DNA from: Actinomadura sp. K4S16
Lineage (GTDB): Bacteria; Actinomycetota; Actinomycetes; Streptosporangiales; Streptosporangiaceae
Length of the DNA stretch: 64,000 nucleotides
Reading direction: 5' to 3'
Assembly: GCF_008327685.1 (NCBI RefSeq)
Contig: NZ_BDDE01000015.1
Coordinates: forward strand, 124,001-188,000
Shown one piece after another: positions 48,365 to 57,559 of this stretch (position 1 is the first letter of the stretch; each line of letters opens with the position of its first letter). The notes below the pieces were generated by a model. It was not told the origin of the DNA, ran no database searches, and saw only the letters and a list, made by a program, of their open reading frames with translations. The position numbers and the translations under genes were made by a program.

Positions 48365-48460
48365 CTAAGCATTCGCTGACGCTGATGTCGGCGGATCAGC
48401 TTGGTGCGGCGAGACCTGGCTCGGCGTGGCGTCCAGGTTCGCCGAGGGCTTCGCGTGCAT
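48365..48460 (-). CDS. Possible 31-residue peptide downstream of MarR
   Basis: An ATG at 48460, with GAAGG at a short spacing, opens a 31-codon frame 20 bases after the MarR stop. The peptide (MHAKPSANLDATPSQVS..., ending TSASANA) is hydrophilic, Pro/Ser/Ala-rich and has no Cys. It could be a small peptide regulated with MarR or a chance frame. Confidence 0.3.
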   Translation of the reverse strand: MHAKPSANLDATPSQVSPHQADPPTSASANA

Positions 48461-48480
48461 GGGTACCTTCGTGTACGGGT

Positions 48481-48906
48481 TCAGGGTCCGCCGAAGAGCT
48501 TGTCGAGGGCGGGCAGCGCCGCGGCCACGGCCGCGCGCTCCTCGTCCGTCAGCTCCGCGAACCGCTCGGCGAGGAAGCCGATCCGGCGCGCGCGACCGGC
48601 GGCCAGCCGGTCGCGTCCCGCCCCGGTGAGCGAGGCGGTGACGACGCGGGCGTCGGCGCCGTTCCGGCCGCGCGCCACGAGCCCGTCGCGTTCGAGCCGG
48701 TTGATCTGCGCCGTCATGGTCGGCAGCCGGACGCCGTGCTCGGCCGCCAGCTCGGTCATCCGCCGCGACCCGTGCTCCAGGGAGCCGAGCACGGACAGCT
48801 GCTGGCTGGTGATCGGCTGGTCGGCGCTGACCCGCCGGAGCATCAGCACGACGTGGCGCAGGCACCGGTTGAGCCGCTCGGCGAGCTCGCGTTCGGATGC
48901 GGTCAC
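48481..48906 (-). CDS. MarR-family regulator with tandem operators
   Basis: 141 residues. Winged helix: ITSQQLSVLGSLEHGSRRMTELAAEHGVRLPTMTAQINRLERDGLVARG, with a conserved wing DARVVTASLTGAG. A GTG start is preceded by a strong AAGGAGAG. Two TTAG-N5-CTAA sites lie 20-46 bases upstream, on the divergent side toward xseA. No transporter or enzyme gene is directly attached, except the possible peptide at 48365. Autoregulation is likely; other targets are unknown. Confidence 0.9.
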   Translation of the reverse strand: MTASERELAERLNRCLRHVVLMLRRVSADQPITSQQLSVLGSLEHGSRRMTELAAEHGVRLPTMTAQINRLERDGLVARGRNGADARVVTASLTGAGRDRLAAGRARRIGFLAERFAELTDEERAAVAAALPALDKLFGGP

Positions 48907-48925
48907 GGTCTCTCCTTGAAATTAC

Positions 48926-48952
48926 TTAGCTAGTCTAAGTTAGCTTGACTAA
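48926..48952. promoter_or_regulatory. Two tandem TTAG-N5-CTAA operators
   Basis: TTAGCTAGTCTAA (48926-48938) and TTAGCTTGACTAA (48940-48952) are near-identical 13-bp palindromes separated by a single base, a 14-bp period. They lie in the promoter region of the MarR gene and 100 bases upstream of xseA. This is a classic MarR dimer operator arrangement. Confidence 0.8.
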
Positions 48953-49050
48953 TGTTCTGTGGCTGGGGACGTGTCTCTTCGGTCAAATGGATTCTGGCGG
49001 TGGGAGCGGCGGGCGGAACGGCGGCGCGGCCCGCGCCGTAGGCTGCCTGC

Positions 49051-50259
49051 ATGGCGATGGAGACCACGGCCGAGTCCCCGGTTCCGGTGCGGACCGTCCT
49101 GCAGGCGGTCAGCGGGTGGATCGGCAGGCTCGGCCGGATCTGGGTGGAGGGCCAGATCACCGACCTCAACGCCCGCGGCGGGACGGTCTACATGACGCTC
49201 CGCGACCCGGTGGCGAACATGTCGGTGCGGGTCGTCGGCCCGCGCGCGGTGTTCGAGGCCGCCGGACCGGCGGTCACCGACGGGGCCCGCGTCGTCGTGC
49301 ACGCCAAGCCCGACTTCTGGATCAACCGCGGAACGTTCTCGCTCAGCGTGCTGGAGATCAGGCCGGTCGGCGTCGGCGAGCTGCTGGCCCGGCTGGAGCG
49401 GCTCAAGCGGGTGCTGGCCTCCGAGGGGCTGTTCCGGCCCGAGCGCAAGCGCCCGCTGCCGTTCCTGCCCGGCCGGATCGGGCTGATCTGCGGGCGCGAC
49501 TCCGACGCCGAGCACGACGTCCTGCAGAACGCGCGGCGGCGCTGGCCGGCGGTGGCGTTCCGGGTCGAGAACACCGCGGTGCAGGGCTCGTACGCGGTCG
49601 GCGAGGTCATGGAGGCGCTGCGCGCGCTGGACGCCGATCCCGAGATCGATGTGATCATCATCGCGCGCGGCGGCGGCGCGATGGAAGACCTGCTGCCGTT
49701 CTCCGACGAGGCCCTCGTCCGGGCGGTCGCCGCCGCCCGCACCCCCGTGGTCAGCGCGATCGGGCACGAGCAGGACAGCCCGCTCCTGGACCTGGTCGCC
49801 GACGTCCGCGCCTCCACCCCGACCGACGCCGCGAAGAAGGCCGTGCCGGACGTGCGGGAGCAGCTCCAGCTCGTCCGGCAGCTGCGCGACCGGGGGCGGC
49901 GGTGCCTGTCCGGCGCGGTGGAGCGGGAGCTGGCCTGGCTGCGGTCGGTGCGCTCGCGGCCCGCCCTGGCCGACCCGGTGCGGGAGATCGAGCGGCAGGC
50001 CGAGCAGGTCGCGGCGCTGCGCGACCGGACCCGGCGGTCCCTGTCGGGCGCGCTGGACCGGGCCGAGGACGAGCTGGGGCACACCCGCGCCCGGCTGCTC
50101 GCCCTCTCCCCCGCCGCGACGCTGGAGCGCGGGTACGCGATCGTCCAGCGGGAGGACGCGTCGGTCGTGCGCGAGTCGGCGGGGGTCAAGGACGGCGAGC
50201 GCCTCCACGTGCGGCTGGCCGACGGGCGGCTCGGCGTGACCGTGACCGGGCGGGAGTGA
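49051..50259 (+). CDS. xseA: Exodeoxyribonuclease VII large subunit
   Basis: 402 residues. An N-terminal OB-fold (about 10-105; [24 protein letters not shown]) precedes the catalytic domain (about 125-330): [22 protein letters not shown] and [25 protein letters not shown] are highly conserved. A helical C-terminal region follows, ending LERGYAIVQ and an S/G-rich strand. With XseB it degrades single-stranded DNA. The ATG starts [16 protein letters not shown]. xseB begins 57 bases downstream. Confidence 0.97.
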   Translation: MAMETTAESPVPVRTVLQAVSGWIGRLGRIWVEGQITDLNARGGTVYMTLRDPVANMSVRVVGPRAVFEAAGPAVTDGARVVVHAKPDFWINRGTFSLSVLEIRPVGVGELLARLERLKRVLASEGLFRPERKRPLPFLPGRIGLICGRDSDAEHDVLQNARRRWPAVAFRVENTAVQGSYAVGEVMEALRALDADPEIDVIIIARGGGAMEDLLPFSDEALVRAVAAARTPVVSAIGHEQDSPLLDLVADVRASTPTDAAKKAVPDVREQLQLVRQLRDRGRRCLSGAVERELAWLRSVRSRPALADPVREIERQAEQVAALRDRTRRSLSGALDRAEDELGHTRARLLALSPAATLERGYAIVQREDASVVRESAGVKDGERLHVRLADGRLGVTVTGRE

Positions 50260-50315
50260 ACCGTGGATGCCGACCGGGGGACGGGCCGTCTCCCCGGGGA
50301 TGAGAGGGTGGGCCG

Positions 50316-50552
50316 GTGGCGGACGAGAAGGGGACGGCGGAGAAGCCGTCGTACGAGCAGGCACGGGACGAGCTGGCCGAGGTCGTCAAGCGGCTGGAGG
50401 CCGGCGGCCTGACGCTGGAGGAGTCGCTCGGCCTGTGGGAGCGGGGCGAGAGGCTCGCCGCCGTCTGCGAGGAGTGGCTGGAGGGCGCCCGCGCCAGGCT
50501 GGCCGCGGCCCTCGAACGGCCCGACAACGGCGACGCCGCCGCCCCGTTCTAG
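50316..50552 (+). CDS. xseB: Exodeoxyribonuclease VII small subunit
   Basis: 78 residues. The conserved segment SYEQARDELAEVVKRLEAGGLTLEESLGLWERGERLAAVCEEWL forms the helical hairpin that binds XseA. Starts at GTG and ends with an acidic tail. It is the expected partner 57 bases after xseA. Confidence 0.96.
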   Translation: MADEKGTAEKPSYEQARDELAEVVKRLEAGGLTLEESLGLWERGERLAAVCEEWLEGARARLAAALERPDNGDAAAPF

Positions 50553-50555
50553 GGG

Positions 50556-51341
50556 TCAGGACGCCGGCGTGGCCGTCGCCGGAGGGGGAGGTCCGCCGGT
50601 CTTCGCCTGCTCCTTGAGCGACCCGGCCAGGACCGCCAGCTCCGCGTAGGACGCGGTGCCGGTGACGACGAGGCTCACCCCGTTCGGGAGCGTCCGGGCG
50701 AGGGTGTTCGCCTTCTTGTCCTTGCGGTGGTACTTGGTCCAGGCGACGCCGTTCACCTGCTGCGTCCCGACCGGCTGGCTGCTGTTGGCCATGCGCGGGA
50801 CGAACTCCGACGCCTTCTCGTTGCTCTGCTCAAGCGCCGCGTACTGCTCGCTCGGCGTCACGAAGCCGAGGTGCCAGGCGACGGGGTCCTTGCCGCCGGA
50901 GCCCAGGCCGTGCACCCGCGAGCTGTTGGGCCGCCAGTGGATGGGGAGCCCCTCCGGGGCGTAGACGGTGTAGGGCGCGTCGTTGCGCATCGCCCACAGC
51001 TGCGAGCCGTAGTCGACGGTCGGCAGGACCTCCTTGTCGCTGCGCGGCGTGATGACGTAGATCGCCAGCACGAGCAGCAGGCAGGCGCCCATCGCCATGG
51101 TGAAGCCGCCGAGCCCCGTGGTCAGCCGCTTGTACACGCCGGGGCTCACCTCGACCACGGGCCGGCCGGCCGGCGCGCCCGTCCCGCGCGGCTCCTCGGA
51201 GGAGCCGTCGCCGGGCCGTTCCGCCGATGCCGTCCCGGGCCGCTCCGCCGGCGCGTCCGCGCCGGGCCGTTCGGCGGGCGCGTCCGGCTCGGGCCGGGCG
51301 GCCTCGGCGTCCGGGGCGGAGGATGGGGTCTTGTCGGTCAC
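50556..51341 (-). CDS. DUF4245 membrane protein
   Basis: 261 residues. An acidic Pro-rich N-terminal ~70 residues are followed by one membrane helix (about 83-103; GFTMAMGACLLLVLAIYVI) and an extracytoplasmic DUF4245 domain (about 105-245; TPRSDKEVLPTVDYGSQLW, LPIHWRPNSSRVHG, VPRMANSSQPVGTQQVNGV, WTKY). Function unknown, but it is consistently found between xseB and glpX in actinomycetes. A GTG start has GGAGG nearby. It is convergent with xseB (three-base gap). Confidence 0.9.
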   Translation of the reverse strand: MTDKTPSSAPDAEAARPEPDAPAERPGADAPAERPGTASAERPGDGSSEEPRGTGAPAGRPVVEVSPGVYKRLTTGLGGFTMAMGACLLLVLAIYVITPRSDKEVLPTVDYGSQLWAMRNDAPYTVYAPEGLPIHWRPNSSRVHGLGSGGKDPVAWHLGFVTPSEQYAALEQSNEKASEFVPRMANSSQPVGTQQVNGVAWTKYHRKDKKANTLARTLPNGVSLVVTGTASYAELAVLAGSLKEQAKTGGPPPPATATPAS

Positions 51342-51361
51342 CCCTCCAGGATCCCGCACGC

Positions 51362-52027
51362 TCAGCGCTGCTCCGTACCGGGGTTCCTGATCGTGCCGAC
51401 GATGGCCATGATCTTGTCGGCGAGCCGGCGGGCGGCGTCCTCGTCGTCCAGCAGTGAGATCTCCGACACCGCGCCCGCCATCGCGCCGGTCAGCACCGTG
51501 ACCAGGGCCTCGTCCACGCCGCCGTCGGCGGTGTGGAACAGGGCCGCGTTGCGGCGTGCCCACTTGTTCAGGCGCTGGCGCATGACCCGGTCGAACCCTG
51601 GGGGGCCGTCGCCGGAGATGAACAGCCGGGCGACGTCCCGCTCGTCCAGGCATCCGTTGAGGTAGGCGCCCGCGCCGGCGATGAACTGCCGCATGGGGTC
51701 GGTCTCGCCCGCCTCCCGGACGGCGCTGATCGCCTCGCGGGTGCGTTCCTGCTGGCGTCCCTGGAAGTCCTCGAACAGCGTCAGGTACAGGTCGGCCTTG
51801 CCGTTGAAGTGGTGGTAGAGGCTGCCCACGCTGGCGCCGGCCTTGGCGACGATGTCGGTCACCGCGGCCTGGGCGAAGCCGGACTCGCAGAAGACGTCCC
51901 TGGCCGCGGCCAGCAGTGCGCCGCGCGTGGCGGCCCCGCGGTCGGAGGTCCGCGTGGGGACAGCCGCGGGCCGCGCGCCCCCGTTCTGTGTCACCCCGCC
52001 GGACGGGACGTCGATGTCGCTGCTCAT
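51362..52027 (-). CDS. TetR-family regulator
   Basis: 221 residues. HTH: RGALLAAARDVFCESGFAQAAVTDIVAKAGASVGSLYHHFNGKADLY. The C-terminal domain is helical (FIAGAGAYLNGCLDERDVARLFI) and of TetR_C type. A Pro/Ala-rich ~30-residue N-terminus precedes it. It lies between DUF4245 and glpX, divergent from glpX across 213 bases, and follows the same strand as DUF4245 with a 20-base gap. It may regulate either neighbour. The start is at ATG 52027. Confidence 0.9.
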   Translation of the reverse strand: MSSDIDVPSGGVTQNGGARPAAVPTRTSDRGAATRGALLAAARDVFCESGFAQAAVTDIVAKAGASVGSLYHHFNGKADLYLTLFEDFQGRQQERTREAISAVREAGETDPMRQFIAGAGAYLNGCLDERDVARLFISGDGPPGFDRVMRQRLNKWARRNAALFHTADGGVDEALVTVLTGAMAGAVSEISLLDDEDAARRLADKIMAIVGTIRNPGTEQR

Positions 52028-52240
52028 GACGCCTGAGATTACGCCCTCTCCCAGGGGGAAACGATCCCTTGTCCGTGCCGTAGTGGATTCACGGCTCCGC
52101 ACCGTACCCGTCGACCGTGCCCGGATACCGCTTCCATCCGTGCCCGGATGTCCGCGGCCCGGCTGGTCTGGTCCAATTTGTGGCTTGCCATCCGGTCCAC
52201 GGAGAATCCGAGGCACCACCGACCGAAGGGGCTGCCCCGC

Positions 52241-53275
52241 ATGTCCGATGAGACCACCGTTTCCTCCCCCCTCGCCACCGAGCCGGCGGCGCCGGACCGC
52301 AACCTCGCGATGGAACTGGTCCGGGTGACCGAGGCCGCCGCCATGGCCGCGGCCCGCTGGGTCGGGCGGGGCGACAAGAACGGCGCCGACGGGGCCGCCG
52401 TGAACGCGATGCGCCAGCTGATCAACACGGTCTCCATGCGGGGCGTCGTCGTGATCGGCGAGGGCGAGAAGGACAACGCGCCGATGCTGTTCAACGGCGA
52501 GGAGGTCGGGGACGGCTCCGGCGCCGAGTGCGACGTCGCGGTGGACCCGGTGGACGGGACCCGGCTGACCGCGCTCGGCATGAACAACGCCATCGCGGTG
52601 CTGTCGGTGGCGCCGCGGGGGTCGATGTTCGACCCGTCCGCGGTGTTCTACATGGAGAAGCTGGTGACGGGCCCGGAGGCGGCGGACGTCGTCGACATCG
52701 AGCGCCCGATCGCCGACAACATCCGCGCCATCGCCCGCGCCAAGGGCTCCTCGCCGCACGACGTGACGGTCTGCATCCTGGACCGGCCGCGCCACGAGGG
52801 CATCGTCAAGGAGGTCCGGGAGGCCGGGGCGCGGATCAAGTTCATCATGGACGGCGACGTGGCCGGCGCGATCATGGCGTCCCGGCCGGGGACCGGCGTG
52901 GACCTGCTGCTCGGCATCGGCGGCACCCCGGAGGGCATCATCGCCGCGTGCGCGATCAAGGCGCTCGGCGGGGTGATCCAGGGCCGGCTGTGGCCGCAGG
53001 ACGACGAGGAGCGGCAGAAGGCGGCCGACGCCGGCCACGAGCTGGGCAGGGTCCTCACCACCGACGACCTGGTGACCTCCGACGACGTGTTCTTCGCCGC
53101 CACCGGCATCACCGACGGCGAGCTGGTCGACGGCGTCCGCTACAGCAAGGGCACGGCGGTCACGCACTCGCTGGTCATGCGGTCGCGCAGCGGCACCATC
53201 CGGACGGTCTCCAGCGAGCACCAGCTGAGCAAGCTGCGCGCCTACAGCGCGATCAACTTCGACACGGCGGTGTAG
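52241..53275 (+). CDS. glpX: Class II fructose-1,6-bisphosphatase GlpX
   Basis: 344 residues. Li+-sensitive phosphatase motifs include [28 protein letters not shown] (DPVDGT metal-binding motif), and [20 protein letters not shown]. GlpX is the main gluconeogenic fructose bisphosphatase in actinobacteria, which mostly lack class I enzymes. The ATG at 52241 is preceded by AAGGGG at about 12 bases. The order is the usual actinomycete one, close to DUF4245 and the fumarases. Confidence 0.97.
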   Translation: MSDETTVSSPLATEPAAPDRNLAMELVRVTEAAAMAAARWVGRGDKNGADGAAVNAMRQLINTVSMRGVVVIGEGEKDNAPMLFNGEEVGDGSGAECDVAVDPVDGTRLTALGMNNAIAVLSVAPRGSMFDPSAVFYMEKLVTGPEAADVVDIERPIADNIRAIARAKGSSPHDVTVCILDRPRHEGIVKEVREAGARIKFIMDGDVAGAIMASRPGTGVDLLLGIGGTPEGIIAACAIKALGGVIQGRLWPQDDEERQKAADAGHELGRVLTTDDLVTSDDVFFAATGITDGELVDGVRYSKGTAVTHSLVMRSRSGTIRTVSSEHQLSKLRAYSAINFDTAV

Positions 53276-53284
53276 GCCGCGGCC

Positions 53285-53896
53285 CTACCGGCCGCGGTTG
53301 AGGCGGTTGCGGACGCGGGTGCGCAGCGGGAGCCTGGGGGCGCGCGCCCGCACCGAACCGAAGATCATGGTGCCGCTCACCTCGATGGTGGGGCCCTCGT
53401 CCGCGGGGCGGGCCCGCAGGTCGCGGGTGCTGAGGATGGTGCGCCCCGTGACGTCCACGCGGACGCCCTCGGGGACGAGGAGCCGGATCCGGCCGCCGAG
53501 CACCAGCGAGTCGACCACGATGTGGCGGCGCTGGAGGACGGCCTCGCGCAGGTCGAGCTCGACCGTCCCGAACAGGGCGAGGAGCGGGAGCTTGACCGGG
53601 ACGACCCAGCGCCCGTCGCGGCGGGTGCGGCCGAAGAAGACCGAGACCGGGCGGTCGTCCACGAGGATGGGCTGCGCCTCCTCGGGGCTGAGGTCGCCGG
53701 TGAGCCCGGTCAGCTCGCCCAGGGTGCGGGCGGCGTAGGCGCGGGAGGTGCGCTCGGAGTGCTCCTCGATGGTGAGCCGCCCGTCCGCGAGGGCCTCGCC
53801 CAGGACGGCGGCGACGCGTTCCCGGTCGGCGTCGGACGCGCGCAGGTCGCGCACATTGGTGACCTTCTCGGCCGCCGGGCGATGGGGGACGTCCAC
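53285..53896 (-). CDS. DUF1707/LiaF-like protein
   Basis: 203 residues. The DUF1707 SHOCT-like N-terminus (about 15-70; RDLRASDADRERVAAVLGEALADGRLTIEEHSERT) is followed by a beta-solenoid LiaF/DUF2154-type domain (about 85-195; GTVELDLREAVLQRR, IRLLVPEGVRVDV, IEVSGTMIFGSVR). This pairing is common in actinobacterial proteins thought to regulate envelope stress or sporulation genes. A GTG at 53896 starts MDVPHRPAAEKVTNVR. It is divergent from the ABC exporter genes. Confidence 0.87.
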   Translation of the reverse strand: MDVPHRPAAEKVTNVRDLRASDADRERVAAVLGEALADGRLTIEEHSERTSRAYAARTLGELTGLTGDLSPEEAQPILVDDRPVSVFFGRTRRDGRWVVPVKLPLLALFGTVELDLREAVLQRRHIVVDSLVLGGRIRLLVPEGVRVDVTGRTILSTRDLRARPADEGPTIEVSGTMIFGSVRARAPRLPLRTRVRNRLNRGR

Positions 53897-53980
53897 AAGG
53901 AAGAGGGTAGCCGCCGCCGGGGACGGCCCCGCGGGAAAACCGGTGGGGATTCGTCCCTCGCCGTACCTAGTGTGAGGGGT

Positions 53981-54949
53981 ATGACCTTGCATCGTGCCCG
54001 GACCGGGCCGACCGCGGACGCGGCCGACCGCGAGGGCGCCGCCGCGCCGGCGATCAGCCTCCGCGGCGTCGTGAAGCGGTTCGGCGACTTCACCGCCGTC
54101 GACGGGCTCGACCTGGACGTCCCCGCCGGGGTCTGCCTGGGGCTGCTCGGCCCGAACGGCGCCGGCAAGTCGACGACGATGAAGATGCTGACCGCGCAGG
54201 CGATCGCCGACGAGGGCGCCATCCGCGTGCTCGGTTTCGACGTCCCCCGGGAGTCCAAGCGCGCGCGGGCCGTGATGGGCGTCGTCCCGCAGCAGGACAA
54301 CCTCGACGAGGAGCTGACCGCGCGCGAGAACCTGGAGGTGTTCGCCCACCTGTACCGGGTGCCGCGCAAGGAGCGGCGCAAGGCGGTGGACGACGCGCTG
54401 GCGATCGCGCACCTCACCGAGCGGCAGCTGACCAAGGTGGACGACCTGTCCGGCGGCATGCGGCGGCGGCTGCTGATCGCGCGGGGGCTGGTGCACCGGC
54501 CCGCGCTCGTCCTGCTGGACGAGCCGACCGTGGGCCTCGACCCGCAGGTGCGGGCCGAGCTGTGGGGGCTGATCGACGGGCTGCGCGCCGGCGGCACGAC
54601 CGTGCTGATGTCGACGCACTACATCGAGGAGGCCGAGCGCCTCGCCGACGAGTGCGCGCTGATGTCGCACGGCCGCGTCATCGCGCGGGGCACGCCGTCG
54701 GCGCTGGTCGCCGAGTACGCGGGCGGGCAGGTCGTCGAGCACTACGGGCCGCCGGACCGGCTGGCGGAGGTCGAGCGGCTGGCGAGGGCGGCCGGGCTGC
54801 CCACCCGCCGGACCGGGCCGTCGGTGTCGGTGCTGAAGGCCGAGGCCATCCCGCCCTCGCTGGAGGACGATCTCGGCCCGGACGGCGTCCGCCGCGCCTC
54901 CAACCTCGAGGACGTGTTCGTCGTGCTGACCGGGGAGCGTGTGGAGTGA
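53981..54949 (+). CDS. ABC exporter ATP-binding subunit (DrrA/NodI-like)
   Basis: 322 residues. Walker A LLGPNGAGKSTTMKML (about 53-68), Q-loop region VVPQQDNLDEELTARENLEVF, signature LSGGMRRRLLIARGL, and Walker B LVLLDEPTVGLDP are complete. The C-terminal ~100 residues (HVGRVIARGTPSAL-like segment, then VLKAEAIPPSLEDDLG) are typical of DrrA/NodI. It pairs with the permease that overlaps its stop (GTGA). Together they may export a drug, lipid or polyketide. The ATG has GAGGGG close upstream. Confidence 0.93.
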   Translation: MTLHRARTGPTADAADREGAAAPAISLRGVVKRFGDFTAVDGLDLDVPAGVCLGLLGPNGAGKSTTMKMLTAQAIADEGAIRVLGFDVPRESKRARAVMGVVPQQDNLDEELTARENLEVFAHLYRVPRKERRKAVDDALAIAHLTERQLTKVDDLSGGMRRRLLIARGLVHRPALVLLDEPTVGLDPQVRAELWGLIDGLRAGGTTVLMSTHYIEEAERLADECALMSHGRVIARGTPSALVAEYAGGQVVEHYGPPDRLAEVERLARAAGLPTRRTGPSVSVLKAEAIPPSLEDDLGPDGVRRASNLEDVFVVLTGERVE

Positions 54950-55758
54950 CCGTCCAGGAGGAGACGGCCGAGGCGGTGCGGGCGCCGCGGCTGCGCCGGT
55001 TCGAGACGGCCCCGGTCCGCGGGATCTGGCGGCACGAGCTGGCCCTCTTCAAGAGGTACTGGAAGTCGACGTCGTTCGCCTCGATGGTGGAGCCGACGTT
55101 CTTCCTGCTGGCCTTCGGCTACGGGTTCGGCTCGATGGTCGCGATGATCGGCGACTACCGCTACCTGGACTTCGTCGCGACCGGCGTCGTCGGGACGGCG
55201 GCGCTGTTCACCTCGGTGTTCCCGGGGATGTTCAACGGCTACATCAGGCGCGTGTTCCAGCACACCTACGACGCGATGCTCGCCGCGCCCGTGGACGTGC
55301 ACGAGCTGGTGACGGCCGAGGCGCTGTGGATCGCGGCCAAGTCGGCGGTGTACTCGTGCACGCCGCTCGTCGTGGCGCTGTTCTTCGGCCTCGACCCCTC
55401 CTTCGGGATGCTGCTGGTGCCGTTCGTGACGTTCTTCACCGCGCTCGGCTTCGGCCTGTTCGGCATGTGGACGTCGTCGGTGGTGCCGTCGATCAACTCG
55501 TTCGACTACGTGATCACCGGCGTGGTGACGCCGCTGTTCCTGATCGCCGGGACGTTCTTCCCGGTCGACGCGCTGCCCGGCTGGGCGCAGAAGGTCTCCT
55601 ACCTCAACCCGCTGTACCACTGCGTGCAGCTGGTCAGGGACGCGGTGTTCGGCCTGCACCCGCTCGCCGACCTCGGGCACCTGGCCGGGCTGGTGGCGTT
55701 CGCCGCGCTGATGTGGATGATCGCCGTGCGGGGCATGCGGCGGCGCCTCATCGACTGA
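54946..55758 (+). CDS. ABC-2 type permease (NodJ/DrrB-like)
   Basis: 270 residues with about six membrane helices: FASMVEPTFFLLAFGYGFG, YLDFVATGVVGTAALFTSVF, LLVPFVTFFTALGFGLFG, TPLFLIAGTFFPVDALPGWA and a C-terminal helix. The EPTFFLLAFGYGFG and LPGWAQKVSYLNPLYHCV segments characterise NodJ-type permeases. The GTG start overlaps the ATPase stop. Nothing identifies its cargo. Confidence 0.92.
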   Translation: MTVQEETAEAVRAPRLRRFETAPVRGIWRHELALFKRYWKSTSFASMVEPTFFLLAFGYGFGSMVAMIGDYRYLDFVATGVVGTAALFTSVFPGMFNGYIRRVFQHTYDAMLAAPVDVHELVTAEALWIAAKSAVYSCTPLVVALFFGLDPSFGMLLVPFVTFFTALGFGLFGMWTSSVVPSINSFDYVITGVVTPLFLIAGTFFPVDALPGWAQKVSYLNPLYHCVQLVRDAVFGLHPLADLGHLAGLVAFAALMWMIAVRGMRRRLID

Positions 55759-55861
55759 CGCCTCCCGCCCATTGACCTGGGGCGTACCCTGTCCCTACGC
55801 TGACGCGAATCTTCTTCACATTGCGTCTTCTTACGGTGCGCAGCCAGAGAGGTCGGGGCGC

Positions 55862-57091
55862 ATGAGCGAGGGCACCACCGCCCGGGACCGCAGGGCCCGG
55901 TTCGCCGCGTACACGGCGTTCGCCGTCCAGGGGCTCTGCTTCGCCTCACTGGTGACGCAGGTCCCCAAGATGCAGGAGGCGCACGACCTCAGCGACGCCA
56001 CGCTGTCGCTGGTGCTGCTCATGGTGCCGCTGGTCGCGGGCGTGGGGAGCGTCGCCTCCGGCGCGCTGTTCCAGCGGCTCGGCAGCGGCCCGGTGCTGCG
56101 GTTCTCCCAGCCCGCCGTGGCCGTCACGATCGCCCTGATCGGCCTCACGGGCGACAACGACCTCGCCCTGTACATCACGGTCGCCGCCTTCGGCCTGTTC
56201 GTCGGCGCGGTGGACGCGTCGATGAACGCGCAGGCGATCGCCGTCGAACGCCGCTACGGGATCAGCCTGATCACCGGGTTCTACGCGGTCTGGAGCGTCG
56301 CGGGGATCCTCGGCGGCCTGTGGGCGTCCCTCGCCAACAAGCTGGACCTGTCGCTGTTCACCGGCTTCGCCATCGCCGCCGCCGTCGGCATCGCCGCCTC
56401 GCTCGCCACCGGCGGCCGCCTCTACCGCCGCGCCGAGGAGGGGGACGGCCCCACCGCCGAGGAGCTCAAGGCCGCCGGGCGCAGCGTCCCGTGGCGGCCG
56501 ATCCTGGTCGTGGGCGCCGCGATGGCCGTCGCCTACCTGGCCGACTCGGCGATCTCCAGCTACGGCGCCAAGTACTTGGACGACGAGCTGTCCGCGAGCG
56601 ACTGGGTCGCCCCGCTCGGCTACGTCGCCTACCAGGTCACCATGGTCGTCAGCCGCACCGTCGCCGACCTCGCCGTCCGCCGCTCCGGCGCCGTCCGGGT
56701 GGTGCGGATCGGCGGCGTGGTCGGCATCCTCGGCATGGCCGGCGTGGTCGCCGCCCCGAACGCGGCCTTCGCGATCGCCGCGTTCGCGCTCGCCGGCCTC
56801 GGCCTGAGCGTGATCGCCCCGGTGTCGTTCTCCGCCGCCGGACGGGTCGACCCGACCGGCCTCGGCGTCGCCGTCTCCCGCGTGAACATCTTCAACTACG
56901 TGGGCTTCGTCCTCGGAGCCGCGGTGGTGGGCGCCATCGCCCCGCTGAGCGCCGACCACGGCCTGCGCCTAGCCTTCATCATCCCGACCTTGCTGGTCCT
57001 GGTCGTCTTCGCCACGGCAAAGGGCTTCAACCCGACACCACTCCCAGGCGCCCGCCCCGACGCCCCAGCGATGGAACGCCCCATGGCGTGA
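55862..57091 (+). CDS. MFS transporter (YbjJ-like)
   Basis: 409 residues with about 12 membrane helices. VDASMNAQAIAVERRYG and the SLITGFYAVWSVAGILGG segment resemble YbjJ/Fsr-type MFS efflux carriers. A charged central loop (about 195-215) divides the two halves. Start at ATG 55862 after GAGAGGTCGGGGCGC. It follows the ABC pair in the same direction (103-base gap). Substrate unknown. Confidence 0.88.
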   Translation: MSEGTTARDRRARFAAYTAFAVQGLCFASLVTQVPKMQEAHDLSDATLSLVLLMVPLVAGVGSVASGALFQRLGSGPVLRFSQPAVAVTIALIGLTGDNDLALYITVAAFGLFVGAVDASMNAQAIAVERRYGISLITGFYAVWSVAGILGGLWASLANKLDLSLFTGFAIAAAVGIAASLATGGRLYRRAEEGDGPTAEELKAAGRSVPWRPILVVGAAMAVAYLADSAISSYGAKYLDDELSASDWVAPLGYVAYQVTMVVSRTVADLAVRRSGAVRVVRIGGVVGILGMAGVVAAPNAAFAIAAFALAGLGLSVIAPVSFSAAGRVDPTGLGVAVSRVNIFNYVGFVLGAAVVGAIAPLSADHGLRLAFIIPTLLVLVVFATAKGFNPTPLPGARPDAPAMERPMA

Positions 57092-57130
57092 TTGGCGCTC
57101 TTGGAGTGGGCCTGAGCGAGGGCGCGGGTT

Positions 57131-57168
57131 GGGCGGCCGGAAGGCGCTCTAGCGCCTGGAGGCCGCCC
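57131..57168. terminator. Hairpin after the MFS gene
   Basis: GGGCGGCC (57131-57138) pairs with GGCCGCCC (57161-57168) and AGGCGCT (57142-57148) with AGCGCCT (57151-57157), separated by symmetrical GGA internal loops. There is no T-run. The stable double stem between convergent genes could stop transcription of both. Confidence 0.5.
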
Positions 57169-57299
57169 GACCCGCCGAGCCGGGCGACCGCAGCGCCACG
57201 CAACAAACCCGCACGGGCACGAGAACCGAAACCGTGGCGTGAGGATCGCCCGGCTCGCAACGGGGGTTCCAGGGGGTCGCCCCCCTGGGCTAGCACAGC

Positions 57300-57530
57300 T
57301 CAGTCTTCGGCTAGGGCCGTTACGGCGCGTTCGCCTTCGGTTTGGGCTTCTTCCGGGGTCATGTCCTTCAGTGCTTGGGCCAGTGCCACCTCGGCGGCGT
57401 CGGCCGCGGCCCGGAGCGTCACGGCGTGCTCCTGCGCCCGTTCGAGGTCGCCCAGACCGACACAGTCGAAGGCCACCTGCGCGTCGTGGCCCGCCATCTT
57501 CAACTGCCGCGCGGCCTCTTCCAGACTCAT
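57300..57530 (-). CDS. Small helical protein, unknown
   Basis: 76 residues from an ATG with an excellent AGGAGG ribosome site. It is Ala/Glu-rich, almost certainly two or three helices (MSLEEAARQLKMAGHDAQVAF, EHAVTLRAAADAAEVALAQAL). One Cys (FDCVGL). It is on the same strand as the MocR regulator, 29 bases downstream, and may be co-transcribed. The family is not recognised. Confidence 0.78.
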   Translation of the reverse strand: MSLEEAARQLKMAGHDAQVAFDCVGLGDLERAQEHAVTLRAAADAAEVALAQALKDMTPEEAQTEGERAVTALAED

Positions 57531-57559
57531 GCATACCTCCTACACCGGGGAAGCTGTTC

